Part shown: piece after piece, positions 9,733 to 17,233 of the stretch
Numbering within the stretch: the first letter of the stretch is position 1
Layout: each line of letters starts with the position of its first letter
NCBI GenBank assembly: GCA_018818595.1
Contig: JAHIRM010000026.1
Coordinates: 1-64,000, forward strand
Length of the DNA: 64,000 nt
Reading direction: 5' to 3'
DNA from: Bacillota bacterium
GTDB lineage: Bacteria; Bacillota_I; Bacilli_A; Izemoplasmatales; Hujiaoplasmataceae
Notes under the pieces: model-generated
What the model was told of the DNA's origin: nothing
What the model saw: only the letters and a program-made list of their open reading frames with translations
Databases searched by the model: none
Translations under genes and position numbers: made by a program

Positions 9733-12600
9733 ATGAAAAAACACTTTTTTTTGTCAATAATAACGGTTTGTTTGGTTTTTTTAATGTCCGCGTGTAATCA
9801 ATTCGCATTTTGGGTAAGTACCACTCCTATTGTCTATGAACCACCAACCGATGTTACCACCTGGATGGATCTTGATCCAGGTGAAACCATTACCGAGATG
9901 CATTCTGGAAACATGCATCGTATCTATTTAACTTCAACTGGAAGATTTTTAGCTATTGGAAATAATCAATATGGTCAATTTGGAAAATCTACTCCTCAAT
10001 ACAAAGATACTTTCATTGACATCACGTCAAATATTCATCTTGTTTCAGGAGAAGGCGTTAAACAGTTGGTGATAGGCCTAAGTGCTGATTTTAACTTACT
10101 ACTCACTACTAATAATCGCTTGCTTGCATGGGGTTATAACTTTTATGGCCAAGTGGGTAATCAAACCAATACCGACCAAAAAACTCCATATGATCTCACC
10201 TCGTCTTTTTCTTTAGGAGTTGGAGAAACCATTGAGTGGATTGCGGCTGGAGAAAGTCAATCATTAGCTATTACATCGAATAATCGAATATTTACTTGGG
10301 GAAGAAATGAATACGGTCTTTTGTTAGATGGAACAACAACCAATAAAAATCAACCGACCGAAGTAACAACTTTTCAATCACTTTTGCAAACGGGAGAAAC
10401 CATTGAAAAAGTGGTCTTTGGTTCATATCATGTTCATATTCTTACCTCGTTTGGTAACCTATATGGCATCGGAATGAAAAGCTACTTCGCTCTTGGAAAC
10501 GCTGAAGAAGGTTCTGAAACACTTACTCCTATTCTAATTAATCCTACTCTTGGGCTTCAATCGGGAGAAACCATCTCTGATATCATAAATGGTTGGTTAA
10601 ATGGAATGATTTTAACTTCGAATAACCGACTCATTTCCTTTGGTGGGAATGAATTTGGACAAGCCGGGGCAGGCTCAGATGAATACTGTGTTCGCTATCC
10701 AACAGACATCACTTCCTTATTAAATCTTAGTACAAATGAAACAATATCTTCTATTTCCACAAATGGAGATCATTTTCTCCTTCTCACAAGTCTTGGAAGG
10801 CTTTTTGCTTGGGGAAGAGGATTTACTAAAATGGATTTTGAAGCTGATCTTAATGTTTTAAACTTTCCAACCGATATAACAAGTAAGCTAGGCTTAAATA
10901 CTGGCGAGGTTGTAACCTTAATCAACGCGGGTTGGAGCTCTAATAGCGACCCTTATTCAATGGCTAAAACTAGTCAAAATCGTATGATTGACTGGACATT
11001 TATGGCAATCTATGATTATACTTATACCTCAGTTAACGATGAAGTAACGATTACTTCTTATACCGGTAACAACCAAGTACTTTATGTTCCAAATGAAATA
11101 GATTGGATGCCGGTTGTAGCAATAGGAGACAATGCTTTTAAAAACAATCAAACTCTTTCGACTATTACGATTCCTGCTTCTGTTCAATCCATTGGCAATA
11201 ATGCCTTTGAAAATGCTACGAATTTAGAAGAAATAATTCTTGAAAATAAAGATGCAACTAATCTTACTACTCTTGGGACAAATGTTTTTAATAATACTCC
11301 TTCTTATTTGAAGCTTCTTGTATTTCCAACACTCTTAACTCAATATCAAAGCGCCACTAACTGGAGTGCTTATGCTTCAAAAATCAGTGGGTATAATTCC
11401 TCTCTTGCTCAGGCGGTCAACCCTCCCATTCTTTTAACTGGAATGAATCCGGTCTATTGGGATAATGACCATAATGAAATTGTAAAATATACCAATGTCC
11501 AAACCGGTGCTATTAATCCAAATTGGAATGAAACGAAATGGTATGCGTACATTGATACCTTTTCTTATGCTGATACAACAGGAGAAAACGGTCCTTCTCA
11601 CTGGGCCAACGCTATAAGTTTAGATGGATCTTATTGGGTTTGGATTCCTCGTTACATCTACCGCGTTTCTCTTGGTTGGAACGAATCCAAAACTGGTTCA
11701 ATCGATATCAAATTTACAGTTGGCACAAATGATAATATTCACAATCTTCCATTGCAAACTACCGGTACTGCATCTGATTCCAACCATACTTGGACCAGTC
11801 ATCCTGCTTTTACGTTTGGTCAACAAGAACTAACTGGTTTCTGGGTTGCAAAATTTCAAGCTTCTGACGTATCAGGTGAAGTTCAATCAGTTCCAGCTGT
11901 AGCACCATTTGTGACAGGAAATCTTGATGCTAAGTTTCTTCGAGTAAGACAAATGGAAACGAAAACTTCTTATTATGGCTGGAATTCAGCCGAACTCGAT
12001 TCTCATCTTTCAAAAAGCAGCGAATGGGGAGCTGTAAGTTATCTTTCATTTTCCGTTTATGGTAGACATCGAACCTATGCAACTGCAAATAGAATACTCT
12101 ATGATGTCCTTTATAATAACCAATATTGTCTTGCTCCAATGACGGGTGGAAGTGATCTTTTAATCAGTACTTCCGGTAGCGCTTCTTGGATAAACAATGT
12201 ACAGATGTCAAGCACAGGAAATCCTTATGGTGTTTACGACATGAGCGCTGGATTCACAGAAATAATGGCAAGTGTATTACTTCCTTCTTCAAGTGCAGAT
12301 AATCCTACCTATGGTTTATCTATCCTTGCCGGAAATTCCAAATACTTTGAAACCTACTTAACAACTAGTACTTTAGGTTCTTTAAGTAAAGGAGACGCTA
12401 CCTATGAAACAAGTGGGGATTTTGGTGATAATTTAGCCTGGGGAAGTCAAAATTCAATTTCGCCAACCACTCTAAATCCATGGTTTATTCGTGGAGGATC
12501 ACACGGGCAACTTGGTACTGGAATTTTCAGTTATAGTGGTACAAGTGGCGCTTCAACTAATTATGTTACTTTTAGAACAATACTGGTCCCAACGCCTTAA
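9733..12600 (+). CDS. RCC1/LRR/FGE-like lipoprotein, array copy 2
   Basis: This is the second tandem paralogue, with the same order of parts: lipobox MSAC (Cys21), RCC1-like propeller repeats, one short BspA-like LRR segment, and a C-terminal FGE/C-type-lectin-like domain ending in RGGS..FRTILVPTP. It differs from copy 1 mainly in scattered propeller residues and in the C-terminal domain. There, the segment after NRILYDVLYNN and the last 30 residues before the end are strongly diverged, as expected for exposed loops. Its own leader carries most of the conserved block, but the GATGT..ACATC hairpin seen in copies 1 and 3 is broken here. A terminator follows at 12616-12648, so this copy may be transcribed separately from copy 3. 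The ligand is unknown. Confidence 0.85.
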   Translation: MKKHFFLSIITVCLVFLMSACNQFAFWVSTTPIVYEPPTDVTTWMDLDPGETITEMHSGNMHRIYLTSTGRFLAIGNNQYGQFGKSTPQYKDTFIDITSNIHLVSGEGVKQLVIGLSADFNLLLTTNNRLLAWGYNFYGQVGNQTNTDQKTPYDLTSSFSLGVGETIEWIAAGESQSLAITSNNRIFTWGRNEYGLLLDGTTTNKNQPTEVTTFQSLLQTGETIEKVVFGSYHVHILTSFGNLYGIGMKSYFALGNAEEGSETLTPILINPTLGLQSGETISDIINGWLNGMILTSNNRLISFGGNEFGQAGAGSDEYCVRYPTDITSLLNLSTNETISSISTNGDHFLLLTSLGRLFAWGRGFTKMDFEADLNVLNFPTDITSKLGLNTGEVVTLINAGWSSNSDPYSMAKTSQNRMIDWTFMAIYDYTYTSVNDEVTITSYTGNNQVLYVPNEIDWMPVVAIGDNAFKNNQTLSTITIPASVQSIGNNAFENATNLEEIILENKDATNLTTLGTNVFNNTPSYLKLLVFPTLLTQYQSATNWSAYASKISGYNSSLAQAVNPPILLTGMNPVYWDNDHNEIVKYTNVQTGAINPNWNETKWYAYIDTFSYADTTGENGPSHWANAISLDGSYWVWIPRYIYRVSLGWNESKTGSIDIKFTVGTNDNIHNLPLQTTGTASDSNHTWTSHPAFTFGQQELTGFWVAKFQASDVSGEVQSVPAVAPFVTGNLDAKFLRVRQMETKTSYYGWNSAELDSHLSKSSEWGAVSYLSFSVYGRHRTYATANRILYDVLYNNQYCLAPMTGGSDLLISTSGSASWINNVQMSSTGNPYGVYDMSAGFTEIMASVLLPSSSADNPTYGLSILAGNSKYFETYLTTSTLGSLSKGDATYETSGDFGDNLAWGSQNSISPTTLNPWFIRGGSHGQLGTGIFSYSGTSGASTNYVTFRTILVPTP

Positions 12601-12615
12601 CAAAACTATAAAAAT

Positions 12616-12648
12616 AAACAATCGCGAAGCTAACGATTGTTTTTTTTA
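12616..12648 (+). terminator. Terminator after array copy 2
   Basis: AACAATCG and CGATTGTT arms are followed by a run of T residues. Confidence 0.7.
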
Positions 12649-12835
12649 TATCTTGATTATTCAAAAAGACATGATCTATCATTTTTTTTGAAATTTGATG
12701 TTTTAAATAAGAATATTCCGTGAGAGCCTTCTCTTTTATTTGTGATAATGCTAATATAAAGATAATAATATTTTCTTACTTTCTTTTTTTATTATCTCTT
12801 ATTCATAGATGTAAAACATCAGAAGGGAAATCGCT

Positions 12836-15703
12836 ATGGTAAAACACTTTTTTATGTCAGTAATAACGATTTGTTTGGCATTTTTAATGACATCTTGCAG
12901 TCAATTTGCATTGTGGGGAGGAAATGATACTACTATTTATGAAACACCCACCGATGTTACATCTTGGATGGATCTTGATCCAGGTGAGACCATTACAGAG
13001 ATGCATTCAGGGAACTTACACCGCATCTATTTGACTTCAACTGGAAGATTTCTCGCTATCGGGTCTAATTTAACGGGTCAATTTGGAAAATCAACGCCTA
13101 AATACAAAGATACTTTCATTGACATCACTTCAAATATCGGTCTTGCTTCAGGAGAAGGCGTTAAACAATTTGTGATTGGCATTCGTGCTGAGCACAACTT
13201 ACTACTCACCACTAATAACCGCTTACTTTCATGGGGTTACAACGATTTTGGCCAAGTGGGTAATCAAACCAATACCGATCAAATAACTCCTTATGATCTC
13301 ACTTCGTCTTTTTCTTTAGGAATCGGTGAAACCATTGAGTGGATCGCGGCTGGAGAAAGTCAATCATTAGCTATTACATCGAATAACCGGATATTTACTT
13401 GGGGAAATAATAATTATGGTCTTCTATTAGATGGAACAACGACTAATAAGAATCAACCAACCGAAGTAACAACCTTTCAATCGCTTTTACAAACGGGAGA
13501 AACCATTGTTAAAGTGACTTTTGGTGGGTTTCACGTTCATATTCTTACTTCTTTTGGTAACCTTTACGGAATTGGAAGTGGTTACAACTTTGCTCTTGGT
13601 AACGCAGATGAAATGCAAAATTTCCTTACTCCCATTCTAATTAATCCTACTCTTGGCCTTCAATCTGGAGAGACAGTTTCAGATGTCATGGCCGGTTGGA
13701 AAAGTGCAATGGTTATAACGTCAAATAACCGTCTTATCTCTTTTGGTGGCAATGAATTTGGACAAGCTGGCGTTGGTTCAGTCGAACTCCGTATTCAATA
13801 CCCAACAGATATCACTTCCTCATTAAATCTAAGTACAAATGAAACAGTGTCCTCTATTTCCACGATGGGTGACCGTTTTCTATTACTCACAAGTCTTGGT
13901 AGACTTTTCGCTTGGGGAAGAGGATTTACCCTAATGGATTTTGAAACCGACCTGAATTATATAAATGTTCCAACGGAAATATCATATCGACTTGGCTTAA
14001 ATGCTGGAGAAGTTGTAACCTTAATTGATGATGGGTTGAGTACAGACAATGAACTCTTTTTGATGGTTAAAACCAGTCAAAATCGTATGATTAATTGGCA
14101 ACTTTTGATGACCTATGAGTATACTTATACTATAGCCAACGATGAAGTTACCATTACTTCTTATACCGGAAGCAGTCAAGTACTTTATGTGCCAGATGAA
14201 ATAGATTGGATGCCGGTTGTAGCAATAGGAGACAATGCTTTTAAAAACAATCAAACTCTTTCGACTATAACGATTCCTGAATCGATTAAATCCATAGGTA
14301 ATAATGCCTTTGAAAACGCTTCAAATCTTGAAGAAGTAATTCTTGAAAATACTGATACATCTAACATAACAACTCTTGGAACAAATGCTTTTAACAACAC
14401 TCTTTCTTATTTGAAGCTTCTTGTATTTCCTACGTGTTTAACTTTGTATCAAGGATCTACAAATTGGAGTGCTTATGCTTCAAAAATCAGTGGGTATAAT
14501 TCCTCTCTTGCGCAGGCGGTCAACCCTCCCATTCTTTTAACTGGAATGAACCCAGTCTATTGGGATGATGATTATAATGAAATTGTAAAATATACCAATG
14601 TCCAAACCGGTACTATCAATCCAAATTGGGATGAAACAAAATGGTATGCATACCTTGATACCTTTCCAAACAGAATTCATCCAGGAAATATTGGTTCTTC
14701 CCGCTGGGCCAATGCTATAAGTTCAGATGGATCTTATTGGGTTTGGATTCCTCGTTACATCTACCGAGTTTCTCTTGGTTGGAACGAATCCAAAACAGGA
14801 TCAATCGATATCAAATTTACAGTTGGCACAAATGATAATATTCACAATCTTCCATTACAAACTACCGGTACTGCATCTGATTCCAATCATACTTGGACCA
14901 GTCATCCTGCGTTTACATTTGGCCAACAAGCACTAACTGGTTTTTGGGTTGCAAAATTTCAAGCCTCTGAAATATTGGGTGAAGTTCAATCAGTACCAGC
15001 TGTAACACCATTTATGACAGGAAATCTTGACTCTAAGTTTCTTCGAGCAAGGCAAATGGAAACAAAAGCCTCTTATTATGGTTGGAATTCAACCGAACTC
15101 GATTCTCATCTTTCAAAAAGCAGCGAATGGGGAGCCATAAGTTATCTTTCACTTTCTGTTTATGGCAGATACCGAACTTACGCAAGTACAAATGCAACTC
15201 TTTATTCTACTATTTATAACAGCCAAAATGTTCTTGCACCAAAAACAGGTGGAAGTGATGTTTTACTAGGTTCTTACACTGACCCATCTTGGATATATAA
15301 TGGACATCAGTCAACTACAGGAAACGCCTATGGTGTTTACGATATGAACGGTGGGTACAATGAAATATTAGCAAGTGTTTTACTTCCTTCTTCTAACGCA
15401 AGTAATCCAGCCTATGGTTTATCCATCCTTGCCGGAAATTCTAAATACTATGATACCTTCTTAACAACTAGTGCTTTAGGTTCTTTAAGTAAAGGAGACG
15501 CCACCTATGAAACAAGTGGGGGCTTTGGTGAAAATTTTGCATGGGGCGGTCAAAGTTCCATCTCTCCAACTACTCAAAATCCATGGTTCATTCGAGGAGG
15601 ATCGCTTGGACAACTTGGTCCTGGAAATTTCTGTTTTAGTGGCTCAAATGGCACTGCAAATGATTTCACTACTTTTAGAATGGTATTGGTTCCAACACCT
15701 TAA
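12836..15703 (+). CDS. RCC1/LRR/FGE-like lipoprotein, array copy 3
   Basis: This is the third tandem paralogue. It has a lipobox MTSC with Cys21, RCC1-like repeats, the short BspA-like LRR segment and the FGE/C-type-lectin-like C-terminal domain ending FRMVLVPTP. It is somewhat more diverged than copies 1 and 2. For example, a different insertion occurs around residue 615 (FPNRIHPGNIG), and YGVYDMNGGYNEI replaces YGVYDMSAGFTEI. The copy-specific changes again cluster in the C-terminal domain. The leader keeps the GATGT..ACATC inverted repeat next to the ribosome-binding site. A strong terminator follows. Function is unknown; surface binding is inferred only from domain types. Confidence 0.85.
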   Translation: MVKHFFMSVITICLAFLMTSCSQFALWGGNDTTIYETPTDVTSWMDLDPGETITEMHSGNLHRIYLTSTGRFLAIGSNLTGQFGKSTPKYKDTFIDITSNIGLASGEGVKQFVIGIRAEHNLLLTTNNRLLSWGYNDFGQVGNQTNTDQITPYDLTSSFSLGIGETIEWIAAGESQSLAITSNNRIFTWGNNNYGLLLDGTTTNKNQPTEVTTFQSLLQTGETIVKVTFGGFHVHILTSFGNLYGIGSGYNFALGNADEMQNFLTPILINPTLGLQSGETVSDVMAGWKSAMVITSNNRLISFGGNEFGQAGVGSVELRIQYPTDITSSLNLSTNETVSSISTMGDRFLLLTSLGRLFAWGRGFTLMDFETDLNYINVPTEISYRLGLNAGEVVTLIDDGLSTDNELFLMVKTSQNRMINWQLLMTYEYTYTIANDEVTITSYTGSSQVLYVPDEIDWMPVVAIGDNAFKNNQTLSTITIPESIKSIGNNAFENASNLEEVILENTDTSNITTLGTNAFNNTLSYLKLLVFPTCLTLYQGSTNWSAYASKISGYNSSLAQAVNPPILLTGMNPVYWDDDYNEIVKYTNVQTGTINPNWDETKWYAYLDTFPNRIHPGNIGSSRWANAISSDGSYWVWIPRYIYRVSLGWNESKTGSIDIKFTVGTNDNIHNLPLQTTGTASDSNHTWTSHPAFTFGQQALTGFWVAKFQASEILGEVQSVPAVTPFMTGNLDSKFLRARQMETKASYYGWNSTELDSHLSKSSEWGAISYLSLSVYGRYRTYASTNATLYSTIYNSQNVLAPKTGGSDVLLGSYTDPSWIYNGHQSTTGNAYGVYDMNGGYNEILASVLLPSSNASNPAYGLSILAGNSKYYDTFLTTSALGSLSKGDATYETSGGFGENFAWGGQSSISPTTQNPWFIRGGSLGQLGPGNFCFSGSNGTANDFTTFRMVLVPTP

Positions 15704-15714
15704 CGAAACTATAA

Positions 15715-15751
15715 TAAAAAGCAATCGTTAAATTAACGATTGCTTTTTTTA
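15715..15751 (+). terminator. Terminator after array copy 3
   Basis: AGCAATCGTTAA pairs with TTAACGATTGCT and is followed by seven T residues. Confidence 0.85.
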
Positions 15752-15818
15752 TGACTTGTTGACTTGATTCAACTTCTTTTATTACTATTTCTTGAAATTT
15801 AATTATTTGAATGTAAAT

Positions 15819-15846
15819 AAAAAAAAGCCGAAATCGGCTTTTTAGT
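15819..15846 (-). terminator. Terminator of the cold-shock gene
   Basis: AAAAAGCCGA and TCGGCTTTTT arms form a tight GC-containing stem. On the minus strand it is followed by TTTTTTTTATT. Confidence 0.85.
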
Positions 15847-15852
15847 TGTAAA

Positions 15853-16050
15853 TTATAAACTTACGATGTTTGATGCTTGAGGACCTTTTTGTCCTTCAGT
15901 TACATCGAAACTAACAGCTTCGCCTTCTTGTAAAGCTTTGTATCCATCTTTTTGAATTTGAGAAAAATGTGCAAATATATCTTTTCCATCTTCAGCAGTG
16001 ATGAATCCAAACCCTTTTTCAGCGTTGAACCATTTTACTTTACCAGTCAT
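15853..16050 (-). CDS. csp: Cold-shock protein (CspA family)
   Basis: This is a single-stranded nucleic-acid-binding OB-fold protein that acts as an RNA chaperone in the cytoplasm. The 65 residues match the family length. RNP1 is KGFGFI (residues 12-17) and RNP2 is IFAHF (25-29); RNP2 more often reads VFVHF, a mild variant. The start has AAGGAGGTAAC just upstream. The leader, about 88 bases from a TATAAT at 16144-16149, contains GTTACCTC in the mRNA. That sequence is perfectly complementary to GAGGTAAC at the ribosome-binding site, so translation may be controlled by RNA structure (inference). It is monocistronic and converges with the lipoprotein array. Confidence 0.95.
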   Translation of the reverse strand: MTGKVKWFNAEKGFGFITAEDGKDIFAHFSQIQKDGYKALQEGEAVSFDVTEGQKGPQASNIVSL

Positions 16051-16054
16051 GAAT

Positions 16055-16149
16055 GTTACCTCCTTATATTATTTTTGATTTTTTACAAATTGTATCATTA
16101 TAATTGAGGTAACTTCGTTATCTTAATTTCAATCCACATTTATATTATA
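16055..16149 (-). promoter_or_regulatory. Cold-shock gene leader with ribosome-binding-site pairing
   Basis: A -10 like TATAAT lies at 16144-16149. In the transcript, 16113-16106 (GUUACCUC) can pair over eight bases with 16062-16055 (GAGGUAAC), which includes the ribosome-binding site. The same upstream strand can instead form a small local hairpin (UAAC-GAA-GUUA, about 16119-16109), so two conformations compete. Confidence 0.5.
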
Positions 16150-16282
16150 TCTACTTTATAATACACTATTTTTGAATTAATGCAAGAAATATAATTTTTT
16201 ATTTTTGAATGTGGGAAAGAAATCAATCTTTTTCTTAATTTAAGCTATCTCTAATCAAGTATTTGTCGATGATATCTAAATT

Positions 16283-17074
16283 TTATGGTTGCATTGCTCC
16301 AAATAATACAAGCCAAGCAAGAAGTGATTTCGCAACCAAACTTAACACAATGTAAGCTCGTTCTCCATAAAGATAGTTTTTCCATTTACCAATTTTTTTG
16401 TATTGTAAAACCATATTCACCGGAAAAGAGTTAAATGCAACAAAATACGTTCCAACAATGGCCCATACAAACCAAGGAACTTGACCAAAATTAGCATTAC
16501 CAAACATATAAAGTAAGATAACAATCCATGGAGCGATTCCGGCAATGGCGCCCCAAATGAATGGTCCCCAATTGATTTTTTCGTTTTGTGCTCTTTTCGC
16601 ATTTAATTGTTCCATCACAAGTCCAAATAAATTCATACTAGCGTTCACTATGAAAATTAGGATTAGAGACGCTATATCATAAATTCCAAATAAAGTCGCA
16701 ATTAGTACAATCATTATCGATGAACTTAGCGCATATTCAAACCATCTGAATTGGTTGATTCCTTTTTGCAAATCACTATTATATTTTTTATTGAGTTTAT
16801 TTGGAATCGAAATTAGTGCATGTGCCACTGCGCTTAGTAATAAAAACATTGCCACAAGTATTCCAAACGGTAATTGAAATAGTTCTTTACTTGCAAGTTC
16901 TAATGATTGCGTAATTGTATTAAATTGTAAAAAGTTTTGTGTAATAATTGGTTGAAATTCTCCAATCTTTTGGATGACAGTTGAAGCTAAAAACAACATT
17001 AATATTCCTTGTATTAGATGAAGTGCACCCATTATCATATTAAATCGACGTAGTTTTTGAAAAGTTAAATCCAT
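16283..17074 (-). CDS. Heliorhodopsin
   Basis: This is a seven-transmembrane retinal-binding photoreceptor of the heliorhodopsin family, which is distinct from type 1 rhodopsins and has an inverted topology. Family landmarks are clear: RRFN..MGALHLIQG (His19), His85 in VAHAL, the counterion Glu113 in RWFEYALSSSIM, NLFGLVMEQ, IAPWIV, NSFPVNMVLQYKKIGKW, and the Schiff-base Lys249 in LSLVAKSLLAW. The length of 263 residues is typical. The start is supported by AGGAGG and by a TGATATAAT extended -10. Retinal-forming genes are not present in the window, so the chromophore must come from elsewhere in the genome or from the environment. It lies between a cold-shock gene and an LRR lipoprotein gene on the same strand, without close coupling. 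Light sensing is the usual proposal for the family; the true role is not settled. Confidence 0.96.
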   Translation of the reverse strand: MDLTFQKLRRFNMIMGALHLIQGILMLFLASTVIQKIGEFQPIITQNFLQFNTITQSLELASKELFQLPFGILVAMFLLLSAVAHALISIPNKLNKKYNSDLQKGINQFRWFEYALSSSIMIVLIATLFGIYDIASLILIFIVNASMNLFGLVMEQLNAKRAQNEKINWGPFIWGAIAGIAPWIVILLYMFGNANFGQVPWFVWAIVGTYFVAFNSFPVNMVLQYKKIGKWKNYLYGERAYIVLSLVAKSLLAWLVLFGAMQP

Positions 17075-17111
17075 TTTATTTCCTCCTAAAAAAGTGTTTT
17101 ATATATATAAT

Positions 17112-17140
17112 ATTATATCATACACATGAAAAGTTGAAAA
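17112..17140 (-). promoter_or_regulatory. Extended -10 promoter of the heliorhodopsin gene
   Basis: On the minus strand, TGA-TATAAT (17120-17112) forms an extended -10. A weak TTTTCA -35 lies 17 bases further upstream. The distance to the start codon is about 38 bases. Confidence 0.6.
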
Positions 17141-17233
17141 ATGAAATGCTTAAATTTGCTCTCGATATAAAAGGCGGTATCATAAAATATCATATTAGCT
17201 ATGTATTTAATTCTTATGTCATTAAATCTTTCT

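Larger units (their letters stand above)
6497..15703 (+). repeat. Three tandem copies of a leader plus lipoprotein gene unit
   Basis: Three units of about 3.1 kb lie head to tail, with leaders at 6497-6642, 9586-9732 and 12694-12835, each followed by a gene of 953-956 codons. Leaders share a block around AATATAAAGATAATAATA, pyrimidine tracts and the ribosome-binding region. The proteins are near-identical over long stretches. A 65-base block is identical in all three genes (8002-8066, 11101-11165, 14204-14268), although the flanking sequence carries many silent differences. This indicates duplication followed by partial homogenisation. Confidence 0.9.

Noticed and set aside
8525-14936. A 69-codon open frame in a second plus-strand frame, present in all three array genes (8525, 11624, 14727)
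   Set aside because: It lies inside the most conserved part of the main frame, has no ribosome-binding site of its own, and is explained by the near-identity of the copies.
6643-15703. Diversity-generating retroelement
   Set aside because: The C-terminal fold is suggestive, but no reverse transcriptase, template repeat or adenine-biased variation is visible in the window.
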